This document shows, in pieces, positions 8,151-16,147 of a stretch of DNA of 33,584 nucleotides. The notes below the pieces were generated by a model. The model did no database searches and was not told the DNA's origin. It saw only the letters and a program-made list of their open reading frames with translations. Within the stretch, counting starts at the first letter, position 1. Every line of letters starts with the position of its first letter. The stretch covers positions 1 to 33,584 of the forward strand of contig SYJG01000526.1 of assembly GCA_005798445.1 (NCBI GenBank), given 5' to 3'. This stretch comes from Planctomyces sp. Lineage in GTDB: Bacteria; Planctomycetota; Planctomycetia; Planctomycetales; Planctomycetaceae. The position numbers were made by a program, and so were the translations under genes.

Positions 8151-9941
8151 GAGCGATGCCGAGCAAACGGAGACCGACGAGTGCCGGCCCATGGAGAGCG
8201 TCTCACCAGGATCGTGGAATCGGATCGAATACAAGTCCGCGTCGGTCATCACAAATCGCAGACGTACCGGTTTCCCCGCCAGCGCGCTGACATCCGAGCC
8301 GGTGTTCCATTTCACGACTTCTTCGACTGAATCGCCGTAGATTGGCGGACAATCGGCCAGTGTGAATCCGGGAATCGCGGTTCCCGCTTCGTCCTGGAGT
8401 TCAACCCGCACACTGCCGACGGCCGAGGTTGAGAAATTCATCGTCAATTCACGGCCCTTGAATATCAGCGGCCTGGTCGTGAACTCGCCGCCGGCGTACT
8501 TGGCATGCACCGAGACGAAGCCGTCCGTGCGGAGCGAGCCGCGCTGAAGCTGCGGCATCGACTTCAGTTGGCCGCTGTGGTCCTGCCAATAGACAGAGAT
8601 TTCTTCAGGCGTGGTCTGCAGCATGCCCCAGGCGGGCGCCGTGTTGCCATGAATCCACGACTTCCGGTCGGGGTCGAGTCCCGGACGAATCCAGCCTTCC
8701 AGGAAGCTGCGGTCGAAATGCACGCCATCGCGCGAGGACATGAACACCGCGTCGGAGACTTCATGTTCGGGATGTTCCTTGACCCAGACTCGTCCGGGAA
8801 CGAGCCGCATGATCATGCCGAATTGAATGTGCGGCGCGCGAAAGTAAGGCAGGATCGCAGGATTGTACAAGTGCTCTCGGGGCGCGCCGCTTGTTTCGAT
8901 CATTTTCGGCGGGTCCGACCAGTTCAGAAAGTCCTTCGAGGAGGTCGTCTGGATGGCCCGCATTCTTCCCGGACCCCAGACACGGTTGTAGCACACATAC
9001 TCGCCCCGCACTGGATCCCAGAAGGCCACGTTTTGGGCGTCGGTCTCGGTCTTCTTGATGATCCGCTCCTCCTGCATCAGCGACCAATGAATTCCGTCAG
9101 GCGACTGCAAGGCGACGAGTCCGGCTCCCGGCGGCCAGGGGTAACCCGTGGCATCGGGTTCCGGGGGAGCCGGGTCCGGCAGGTTCAGCCAGCGTCCGAT
9201 CGCTTTGTAGCGGGCTTCCGGCTTGCAATCGGGGTTGCTGTCCTTGAACGGAACAAAGTTGTCGTTGGAATGAATTTGCTGCCCCTGCCCCAGCCACACA
9301 ATGTTATTCGGCGATGGAACCGTGAACGGCCGTTTGTAACGGTCGATGAACTCGCCCTTGAAAAGCTCCAGACTGGGCCGAGTCCAGCGGATCCCATCCC
9401 GGCTTTCCGCCGTGCAGACCACCGCCGGCCCGTAGATGTTGGGGAAATCCTTGTATTCGCCCCGCATCGGCACACCGACATAGTACATGCGGTAATGCGG
9501 AACACCGCCGGGGATTCCATCGTCGAACACGGTCACACAGCCCGTCGCCCCGCCCTCCCACGGTCGATCAAACGTAAAGACGGCTCCCTTCCGCTCCGGG
9601 GAATGCAGCTCGCGGGTCACGCCCTGCAGGGAGTCAATCAGGTACTGATCGACGAACAATTCGAGTCGCGAACCGATATCAATCGGCTTCGTTCCCCCCG
9701 GTTCGTCGGCGCGAACCAGCGACAACGCGGCGGCCGATTGGCTTGTAAATGCGTAGCGTGCCGTCGCGATTTCAGTCGGCCCCAGCGTCCAAATGAGCCT
9801 CCCACCATCACCATGCCGAAACACCGCAGACCGTCGCAAGACAGCCGCGTCGATTCGGAGGCACTCCTCAACAAACCCGACCCGCGTCCGCTTCGGACGA
9901 TTTTCGAGACGATTTCCTATACCAATAGGGGCTTGCTTCAC
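8142..9941 (-). CDS. Glycosidase-like beta-propeller protein with a foreign N-terminus (chimeric, probably not exported)
   Basis: 599 codons. Residues 77 to about 575 are a full copy of the family whose start is seen at the left edge of the window: DEPGGTKPIDIGSRLELFVD, propeller repeats such as SRDGIRWTRPS, SPDGIHWSLMQ and SSRDGVHFDRS, and the C-terminal VKWNTGSDVSALAGKPVRLR. Residues 1-76 do not fit: instead of a signal peptide there is a soluble stretch (RPKRTRVGFVEECLRIDAAV, LRRSAVFRHGDGGRLIW) that reads like the start of an unrelated planctomycete hypothetical protein. Only ALSLVRA is left of the signal peptide. No in-frame start closer to residue 77 was found. The C-terminus is also extended by about 20 residues into repeat sequence. 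The protein may be non-functional or cytoplasmic. Confidence 0.7.
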   Translation of the reverse strand: MKQAPIGIGNRLENRPKRTRVGFVEECLRIDAAVLRRSAVFRHGDGGRLIWTLGPTEIATARYAFTSQSAAALSLVRADEPGGTKPIDIGSRLELFVDQYLIDSLQGVTRELHSPERKGAVFTFDRPWEGGATGCVTVFDDGIPGGVPHYRMYYVGVPMRGEYKDFPNIYGPAVVCTAESRDGIRWTRPSLELFKGEFIDRYKRPFTVPSPNNIVWLGQGQQIHSNDNFVPFKDSNPDCKPEARYKAIGRWLNLPDPAPPEPDATGYPWPPGAGLVALQSPDGIHWSLMQEERIIKKTETDAQNVAFWDPVRGEYVCYNRVWGPGRMRAIQTTSSKDFLNWSDPPKMIETSGAPREHLYNPAILPYFRAPHIQFGMIMRLVPGRVWVKEHPEHEVSDAVFMSSRDGVHFDRSFLEGWIRPGLDPDRKSWIHGNTAPAWGMLQTTPEEISVYWQDHSGQLKSMPQLQRGSLRTDGFVSVHAKYAGGEFTTRPLIFKGRELTMNFSTSAVGSVRVELQDEAGTAIPGFTLADCPPIYGDSVEEVVKWNTGSDVSALAGKPVRLRFVMTDADLYSIRFHDPGETLSMGRHSSVSVCSASLRG

Positions 9942-10205
9942 GATCGCGCCCTCAGGTTGATTTTTACGCGAACTCGTTCAACATCGAGAAGATTCTGATT
10001 GATGCTGACAGACCTTGAAAATTTGCCGGCCGATTGCATTCGTTATTGTCGCAATGGTGCTCTCTTCAAAAAAGATCAACCAAATTGCCATGACTTCCGC
10101 CGACCAATGCTCCCGCCGAGCCAGTCGAACACAAAGATTGCCGCCACCCTCCTCCCCCCGACTCAGGCTCAGCATCCGGCAAAAGAATCCGTCGAGGCAG
10201 ATCGC

Positions 10206-10463
10206 CTACTTCGATTCAGCGGGCACAGCATCTCGCTCGGCCATCAACCGCCGCACCGCGTCCGCCTTCTCAGCATCCGACAACGGCAGCGAAGCAATCA
10301 TCGCCAGCGCGGCAGAGAACGAATCCCCCTTGATCGGCAGCGACTCCGGCTTGCTCGAAATCACCCCATCGACCACTTTGCCAGTTCTCATTTTCTGAGA
10401 ACGACTGCCACCAGAACTGCCACGGCGAGAACGCCGTTTCGCAACTCGTTTAGTTTCAACACT
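10206..10463 (-). pseudogene. Small conserved-looking protein, 5' end cut by the insertion sequence
   Basis: An open frame reads leftwards from the edge of the insertion element: a basic start (SVETKRVAKRRSRRGSSGG) leading to MRTGKVVDGVISSKPESLPI and then KGDSFSAALAMIASLPLSDA plus EKADAVRRLMAE. The ATG at 10391 would give 61 residues but has no ribosome site. The basic stretch upstream is in frame and protein-like, so the real start probably lay on the other side of the element. Composition suggests a DNA-associated or adaptor protein with an amphipathic C-terminal helix. The function is unknown. Confidence 0.45.
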
Positions 10464-10464
10464 T

Positions 10465-11501
10465 AGGGGGCTTGGAAAAATATCTTCGTGAAATTGTCTG
10501 TTGATGTTACAGATCGCTTGTCTCCAGGGAAGAAGGGATTGCGATGTTCGAGTTGGAAGTTCATGAGTGTGAGTGCGAGGTGTGTCGCGGGGCCGAGGAG
10601 CATCCCGATCGCAAGCGTCATCGACATTTGAATGCGGTACTCAGCCGGTTGGATGAGCAACAACGGCGGTGGGTGGTCGCACTCGAGTCGGAGCAGTGGG
10701 GGCATGGCGGGGACACGCGGATGGCGGTCATCACTGGCCTGCATCCAGAGACCGTTCGTCGCGGGCGTCAGGAGTTGGCCGAGGATTTGGCGGGACGTCC
10801 GGTGGGTCGCACGCGATTGCCGGGAGCAGGTCGGCCGGTCGTCGAAAAAAAGAGCCACAACTCGAACAGACTTTGACCAAATTGGTTGAACCGGTGAAGT
10901 GAACGCTCACGACTTCCCCCACGACGCGGTCTGCAAGTCGGTGCCTTATGGCGTGTACGACTTGACGCACAACGCGGCACGCATCACGGTCGGCACGTCG
11001 GGCGACACCGGCGCATTCGCGGTCGCCGCGATTCGCTCGTGGTGGCAAGCGTCGGGACGACACGGCTTCCCCAAGAGCCAACGTCTCCTGATCGAAGCCG
11101 ACGCCGGTGGCAGCAATGGTTGTCGTCCACGCCTGTGGAAACGCGCGCTCCAAGAATTCGCCGACGAGACCGAATTGGAAATCACCGTCAGCCATGATCC
11201 CACCGGAGCTTCCAAGTGGAATCCGATCGAGCACCGCGTGTTCGGCCCGATCACCATCCACTGGTCCGGCGAGCCACTGACCAGTTTGAGTTCGATGCTC
11301 TCGTTCATGCGTGGGACGACAACCCAAACAGGTTTGACCGTCACCGCCGCGGTGAACACCAAGACGTATCCCCTCCCTGTCAAAGTCTCAAACGCCGAAT
11401 TCCACTCGCTCAATCTGCACCGCCATGAGGTCTGCCCACGATGGAACTACACCATCAAACCTCGCTCCGCGAAAAACACGGAGTCATTCTTCCTCGCCCC
11501 T
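10465..11501 (+). mobile_element. ISAzo13-family insertion sequence, internally deleted
   Basis: About 1.04 kb bounded by imperfect terminal inverted repeats: left 10465-10490 (AGGGGGCTTGGAAAAAT...CGTG), right 11477-11501, whose complement reads AGGGGCGAGGAAGAAT...CGTG. About 20 of 25 positions match. The element carries the two ends of an ISAzo13-type transposase but not the middle. A full element of this family is roughly 1.5-1.7 kb, so about 0.5-0.6 kb is missing. I could not see a clear target-site duplication. Confidence 0.75.
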
Positions 11502-11561
11502 TTGGTAATTCAAGAGACATTGGTGACTCCTCCGAAACGAGATTGGTCTGACGCGGCGTGA
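10544..11561 (+). pseudogene. ISAzo13-family transposase remnant (N and C parts, middle deleted)
   Basis: The first frame (10544-10876) carries the N-terminal domain: LDEQQRRWVVALESEQWGHG, ITGLHPETVRRGRQEL, PGAGRPVVEKK. A shift of one base at the A7G run (10846-10852) joins it to EPQLEQTLTKLVEPV, which ends at 10902. The next frame starts with GTG at about 10899: VNAHDFPHDA, VPYGVYDL, LLIEADAGGSNG, HDPTGASKWNPIEHRVFG and WNYTIKPRS, all from the C-terminal half of the catalytic domain. Roughly 170-200 residues between LVEP and VNAHDF are absent. The C-terminus has lost its stop and reads through the right inverted repeat to 11561. It cannot be an active transposase. Confidence 0.85.
10846..10852 (+). 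promoter_or_regulatory. Slippery heptamer A_AAA_AAG in the transposase gene
   Basis: The seven bases are in the exact phase of a canonical -1 ribosomal frameshift site (codons GAA AAA AAG). Slipping back one base continues into the frame encoding EPQLEQTLTKLVEPV, which is what the family has at this place. It is either a programmed frameshift signal or an A-tract deletion; no stimulatory stem was verified. Confidence 0.45.
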
Positions 11562-11715
11562 TCGCTGCGTCTCAGACTTCTGGGGCGTGACTTGCACATC
11601 GAATGCCAATCCAGAATTCGTGCGACGAAACCGGAAAGCCTTCCTCCATGACCGGCTCGCCTAGGCGATCGTAGCGCGCATCGCGCGCGGGTGAGCGGTT
11701 TCGCGCAGACTCAAA

Positions 11716-12615
11716 TCATGGCCTCTTGCTGATCAAGGCCACGACCTCAGTCGTGGTGTCTGCGAGCATGCGTTCGATCGGATACGCTTGCCACCAGCGC
11801 CAAAACTTTCGGTGCAACCGCGTTGCTGTCTCTTGAGCTTTCCGCGCGAGCGGCTGGGCGGCGCGGGTCAATCGATTGGGCAATCGTTTGCACAGGCGAC
11901 GTGCCCCCACGACTTTATCGTGAATGGAGCCCAACCGGTCTTGCAGCAAATGCAGATGCTCGTTGAGTTCCGTGAGAGCGACGTCCGGCCAAATGCTTGT
12001 CACGAGTTCGCTGGCGTAGCGCAATCGCTTGCCAACAATCCGCAGCCGATGCAGAGCCGAAATCTCTTCGCGGTTGGCGGGTAGCGACTTCACAAAGCAA
12101 GACACCTCATCAAACAGCCGCTGACCAAACACCTGAGCAATTGGACTCTGGAGCTGACAGGCCTGCAATTGCTTGACCACTTTCTGAGATCGTCGCCGGA
12201 AGCGGTGCTTATCGCTCAGCCATCGAGCCAGCTCCGTAATCCGTGGCTGAACTTCCTCCCGATGATCGCGGATCGCCTGACACAGAGACGGACTGGCCGA
12301 AGTGCCGGAGCGCTGGACCCACTTGCACAGGACATCGTCATCGCGCGCCTCATTGCAAGCACCGCGAAACGTCATCAGCCGCTGCTTCAGCCAGCGTAAA
12401 GCTCGACCATCGGCCGCATCCTGGCAGAGCCGCAATGCCGACTCGGCACGGCGGCAGGCGATGCGCAACTCATGCAGAGATTTTGTCGAGAGTTTCCCGT
12501 CAGCCGCCGCGTGCAGCCGCTTCGCCGCATGTTGCAGAATGCTGCGAACCGCAGCGCTGGCCGGTACGCGGGGGCGGGTTCGAGACTGACGTTCTGATCG
12601 TGAAGTGGTCGTCAT
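11716..12615 (-). CDS. CHAD domain-containing protein
   Basis: 299 residues, entirely helical and very basic. The two repeats of the CHAD fold carry the conserved motifs LHELRIACRRAESALRL (about 48-64) and LHRLRIVGKRLRYASELV (about 187-204). CHAD domains bind inorganic polyphosphate through their basic helices and locate to polyphosphate granules; they often accompany CYTH triphosphatases, but no CYTH domain is encoded here. No signal peptide, so cytoplasmic. ATG 12615 is preceded by AGGTGAT. It lies downstream of a frameshifted gene on the same strand with a 97-base gap. Confidence 0.85.
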   Translation of the reverse strand: MTTTSRSERQSRTRPRVPASAAVRSILQHAAKRLHAAADGKLSTKSLHELRIACRRAESALRLCQDAADGRALRWLKQRLMTFRGACNEARDDDVLCKWVQRSGTSASPSLCQAIRDHREEVQPRITELARWLSDKHRFRRRSQKVVKQLQACQLQSPIAQVFGQRLFDEVSCFVKSLPANREEISALHRLRIVGKRLRYASELVTSIWPDVALTELNEHLHLLQDRLGSIHDKVVGARRLCKRLPNRLTRAAQPLARKAQETATRLHRKFWRWWQAYPIERMLADTTTEVVALISKRP

Positions 12616-12711
12616 AGATCACCTGCCTGCAACGACGTTGTATCCGCCCTACGGAGTTGCGGAACTGAGGCGATGAGCCATGAGCAGATGCAACTGCGTG
12701 ACGTTCAGAAG

Positions 12712-13406
12712 CTATTCGGCCGACGTGAAGCGGGTGAGTGTGTTGTGGTCGAGGAAGTCGCGAGCCGCGGGAGTCAGGTGCGCGTACGGCGCGTGTCGGA
12801 CGATGTCTTGCAACAGCCGATGCAGATTGACGTGCATCGAGTTTGTCTTGTGCTCGGCGAGCGACTCGAAATTGATTTTGCTGGCGTCAAGCCGATAGAC
12901 CCGCTCTGGGTGTCGGCAGACGATCCACAGTTCGAGCGTGTGCGTTGGGCGTCGGTGAAGGCGTCTTCGATGTGCCGAACCAACGAGATCACGGTGGATT
13001 GTCGATGGTGCGCGAAGTCTGCAGGCGTCTCGCCAACACTGAGCACTTCCAAGTCGTCCCAAGGAATCAATTCGGCCGGCAGTCCCAACTGGTCGAAAAG
13101 TTCCAATCCCGACAGCCGACAGGCGACATGATGAGCCGTGCGAAGATCATTGAACGCTTGCAACTCTTCCGAAGGAATCGGCTCCGAACGCAGGCCCAAC
13201 TGTTCGATGACTGCGGCGATCCGTTCCGCGTTGGCGGACGTCAATCGTGGCGTGAGCACACATGGCACCGAGTGCGCCTCGTGCATCGCGTCGGTCGGAT
13301 GCCAGCCGAGCTCCTCCGTCAAGACGTCCGCCAATTCATGAACGTCGTCGGGCTTCGAGAACACAGCCACGCGTGTCGCCAGTTCCGTCGTTTCGGTCGT
13401 CAGCAT
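12712..13406 (-). pseudogene. Unknown cytoplasmic protein, frameshifted near 12945
   Basis: The first frame (from ATG 13406) is protein-like to about codon 153: VAVFSKPDDVHELADVLTEE, CVLTPRLTSANAERIAAVIE, then HIEDAFTDAQ. It then degenerates into serine/arginine-rich sequence. The neighbouring frame takes over at once with HTLELWIVCRHPERVYRLDA, HVNLHRLLQDIVRHAPYAHL and ends FLDHNTLTRFTSAE at 12712. Restoring one base around 12945 gives a single protein of about 230 residues. Family not recognised. The frameshift may be a real inactivation or a sequencing error. A weak sigma-54-like site (13448-13462, minus) lies 42 bases before the start. Confidence 0.6.
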
Positions 13407-13626
13407 GATTGAGACTCACTCAGCTTGGAAAGTTACCCCACCTCAAAGCAGTTCGTATGCCGCGAGCCATTTCTGCGGCAACAACCTCGCAGTGCAACTT
13501 CAACCGTGCTCATCGGGCAGGTTTTGCACCACAGGGCGAGGAGCGTGCTGAAATATTGGGCGGCACGGCGCGCCCCAACGGTTCATCTTCGAGCGACTCT
13601 GCACGCTCGATATGCTCATGAGGAGA

Positions 13627-15231
13627 TCACTTGGCATCCGCCAGCGGTTTCTTACCGGAGTCCTGCCACTGGTGTTCTGGTTTCGCGAGGATTTCTTCGA
13701 TGACCGCATTGACGGCAGTGGCTTGATCGAGCTTGCCGGATTCGGCGGCGTGCTTCGTGAGTTCGCGGGCTTGCGGGATCAGCTCTTTGTAGAACCGCTC
13801 GGCCACTTCAAACATGCCGTGCCAGTGGGCGTAGTCGGGGGCCATCATCGAGGCTCCGTGGCGGGCGCGGCGGCCTTCGTGGTGCCAGAGGTAGAACCAG
13901 GTCCATTCGATCTCTTCGTCGAAGTCGGTCTTCGTCAGCAGTTCGTTCTTCTTCAGAGCGGCCATGATTGCCGTACCGGGCTTCGCGAACTTCTCGTTGT
14001 AGTTGATCACGAAGTCGTCGTACTGCTTGTAGAACGCGTTGACGTAATCGGGCGTGTGGCAGTGATGGCAGACTTGTTTCATGTTCGTCCGCTTTTCTTC
14101 GGCCGAGAACGCAACGAGCGAACGCCGCTTGACCGGGTCGGCTTCGGTGACGAGTTTCCCATCGGCGTCGGTGTCGAGCACCGCGCTGACGGGCGGCCGG
14201 TTCGTCCACGAGATGCGTTGTCCCGCGTCATGCGTGATCTTGCCGCCGTTCTTCGAGTGGCCTGACATGTGACACGTCGCGCACGTCGGAGCCTGCGAGT
14301 AATCCTGGCCGAGCACCCAGTCCTTAGCGTCGAGGTTCATGTGATCCTTGAGATCGCGGAACGCCACACCGTGCTTCGATTCTTCGTAAACTTCCTTCTG
14401 CGGGTGATCGGGGCCGAGGTGACACTTGCCGCAGTTCTCCGGTTGTCTCGCGCGGCGAGGTGAAAAGTCATGTCGGCTGTGACACGCCGAGCACGAGCCG
14501 AGCGACCCGTCGAGATTCAGCCGCCCGATGCCGGTGTTCGGCCAAGTGTCGGCGTGAAACTTCGGCCGCCCGTCCTCGGACTTCGCGATCCGGTCGAGCA
14601 CTTCTAGATTCGTCGGCTGCCCTTTGTCATCGGGCTTGAGGTCATCGAGCGTGATCTTCCCGCCGTCCTTCGCCAGCAACGCGACCTTGCTCCCGTGACA
14701 CTGCACGCAACCGGTCGCGGCACTCGCCATCCCGTTGACTTGATGAATGTCCGGCTTCCCCGGCGTCGGCGAATGCGGATTGAACGGAGCTCGCGAACCC
14801 TCAACCGTCTCGGCCAGAAAATTATCCAGCGACGCGAGAATGTTCCCCGCCTTCGCATGATGACTGTGCATGAACTCCTTCGTCTCCTGCTCGTGACACC
14901 GCCCACAATCCTTCGGCGTCACGACCGTCGCGATGAGGTGCCCGTAATGCGTGAAGCCATCCACGTCCCCCTTCTGGGCCTGATGGCACTCCACGCAGCC
15001 GACCCCCTTCTTCGCGTGCGTGCTGAACTTCCAATGATCAATGATCCCGGGCGACGACTTCCCGTGACACTCGACACAACTCTTCGACTTCGCCGGGACA
15101 ACGACATGCCCCCGCGCAGCCCCAACCTCCTCCCGCTTCCGAGCAATCTCCATCGCCTGCACCAGTACCAGCGACGCAAGAAACAGAAGGCCGAGGAAAC
15201 CGATCAAGTAACGTTTGCTTTGAAGAGTCAT
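13627..15231 (-). CDS. Octaheme c-type cytochrome, hydroxylamine oxidoreductase-like
   Basis: 534 residues with one N-terminal membrane segment (residues 8-26) and then a periplasmic domain. Eight CXXCH heme sites are visible at residues 52, 79, 109, 175, 247, 267, 317 and 388 (CVECH, CVECH, CGRCH, CVQCH, CSACH, CGKCH, CATCH, CHHCH), the number and spacing of octaheme HAO proteins. Family signatures include CATCHMSGHS with THDAGQRISW, and WFYLWHHEGRRARHGASMM followed by PDYAHWHG. The tyrosine at 467 is a candidate for the residue that cross-links the P460 heme in oxidative members, which would favour hydroxylamine/NO oxidation over nitrite reduction, but this needs an alignment. It lies downstream of, and on the same strand as, Rieske and cytochrome b genes, suggesting electron exchange with the quinone pool. 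Confidence 0.85.
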   Translation of the reverse strand: MTLQSKRYLIGFLGLLFLASLVLVQAMEIARKREEVGAARGHVVVPAKSKSCVECHGKSSPGIIDHWKFSTHAKKGVGCVECHQAQKGDVDGFTHYGHLIATVVTPKDCGRCHEQETKEFMHSHHAKAGNILASLDNFLAETVEGSRAPFNPHSPTPGKPDIHQVNGMASAATGCVQCHGSKVALLAKDGGKITLDDLKPDDKGQPTNLEVLDRIAKSEDGRPKFHADTWPNTGIGRLNLDGSLGSCSACHSRHDFSPRRARQPENCGKCHLGPDHPQKEVYEESKHGVAFRDLKDHMNLDAKDWVLGQDYSQAPTCATCHMSGHSKNGGKITHDAGQRISWTNRPPVSAVLDTDADGKLVTEADPVKRRSLVAFSAEEKRTNMKQVCHHCHTPDYVNAFYKQYDDFVINYNEKFAKPGTAIMAALKKNELLTKTDFDEEIEWTWFYLWHHEGRRARHGASMMAPDYAHWHGMFEVAERFYKELIPQARELTKHAAESGKLDQATAVNAVIEEILAKPEHQWQDSGKKPLADAK

Positions 15232-15312
15232 GTTTCAGCCAGTCAGATTGAACTAGGTACGATTTATTTTCAGAGTTAGGATGGCGTCGTCTCAGGAACC
15301 AGGAGCAGTGCC

Positions 15313-15564
15313 ATGCAGACCGCATCCGTCACCGTTGTCGGCGATCACCAATCCGTGCATCTTCCGCCCGACATCCGCCTCGATTCGGACCAAGTTTTCG
15401 TCAAAAAGGTCGGCAGCATTGTGATGTTGGCTCCCAAACGTCCGGCCTCGGATGCCGCTGACCCGTGGAAGCACTTTCGAGAATCAATCGGCCACGTCAG
15501 CGACGACTTCATGGTCGAGCGAATCCAGCATCCACAGGCTCCGCGTGAATCGGCCTTCGAATGA
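15313..15564 (+). CDS. vapB: VapB-type antitoxin (AbrB/MazE-like)
   Basis: 83 residues. The N-terminal half (VTVVGDHQSVHLPPDIRLDS, then VFVKKVGSIVMLAP) has the swapped-hairpin AbrB/MazE pattern that binds DNA. The C-terminal tail (DPWKHFRESIGHVSDDFMVE) is the usual disordered part that wraps the toxin. Its stop overlaps the vapC start as ATGA, so both are made from one message. Such antitoxins normally repress their own promoter together with VapC; the 80 bases upstream are shared with the divergent octaheme cytochrome gene. Confidence 0.88.
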   Translation: MQTASVTVVGDHQSVHLPPDIRLDSDQVFVKKVGSIVMLAPKRPASDAADPWKHFRESIGHVSDDFMVERIQHPQAPRESAFE

Positions 15565-15962
15565 AGTACCTGCTCGACTCCAACATGTGCATCTTTGCGT
15601 TGCGGAACAAACCGCGCGCGGTGGCTGACCGCATTCAGCAGCACAAGCCCGACGACATCGTGATCTCGACGGTTACGGTCGCGGAACTTCGAGTCGGTGC
15701 CGAAAAGAGCAAAAGCCCCGAGGAAAACCATCGGCAGATCAGCGACTTTCTGCTGACGTTCGATATCTTGATGTTCGACTCCGGCGCGGCCGATGCCTAC
15801 GGCGTGATTCGCGCCGACTTGGAGCGTCGAGGCCAACCAATTGGTGAACTCGACATGCTCCTGGCCGCTCAAGCCGTCAGCCAAAATTTGGTTTTCGTCA
15901 CGCATAACACTTCCGAATTTCAACGAGTCAAAGGGCTGCAGTTGGAAGATTGGTTCGAGTAA
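15561..15962 (+). CDS. vapC: VapC toxin, PIN-domain ribonuclease
   Basis: 133 residues, typical length. PIN-domain metal-binding acids are in place: D6 (KYLLDSN), E42 (VTVAELRVG) and D98 (IGELDMLLAAQA); the fourth position reads THNTSEF (N116), as in many VapC proteins. VapC toxins cut tRNA or rRNA when freed from VapB. The pair stands on the opposite strand inside a run of respiratory genes and is followed directly by a palindromic repeat, consistent with a late insertion. Confidence 0.92.
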   Translation: MKYLLDSNMCIFALRNKPRAVADRIQQHKPDDIVISTVTVAELRVGAEKSKSPEENHRQISDFLLTFDILMFDSGAADAYGVIRADLERRGQPIGELDMLLAAQAVSQNLVFVTHNTSEFQRVKGLQLEDWFE

Positions 15963-15969
15963 TCGCGGG

Positions 15970-16140
15970 AAATCCCAAGGCTCAAGTCCCAATTTCCAAG
16001 GAATGCCCAAGCTCAAAGGTCCAAAACCCAAAGGGTGATGTCGGGGATTCGTTGTGTTGATACTGCTGGAACGACGGTATTGAACTTTGGGTTTTGGTCA
16101 TTGGGATTTCCTTGGACCTTGGTTTGTGGACCTTGGATTT
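15970..16140. repeat. Palindromic repeat element between vapC and cytochrome b
   Basis: Two arms of 55-65 bases, 15970-16034 and 16085-16140, are imperfect inverted copies rich in AAATCCCAAG, TTTCCAAGGAA and GTCCAAAACCCAAAG motifs. The arms also repeat these motifs within themselves. The element fills the space between the convergent vapC and cytochrome b stops and could serve as a two-way terminator. Confidence 0.6.
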
Positions 16141-16147
16141 CAGAGCC

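Noticed and set aside
8505..9998. A 497-codon open frame on the plus strand opposite the glycosidase-like gene
   Set aside because: Arginine- and histidine-rich shadow translation; the minus strand carries the conserved family motifs.
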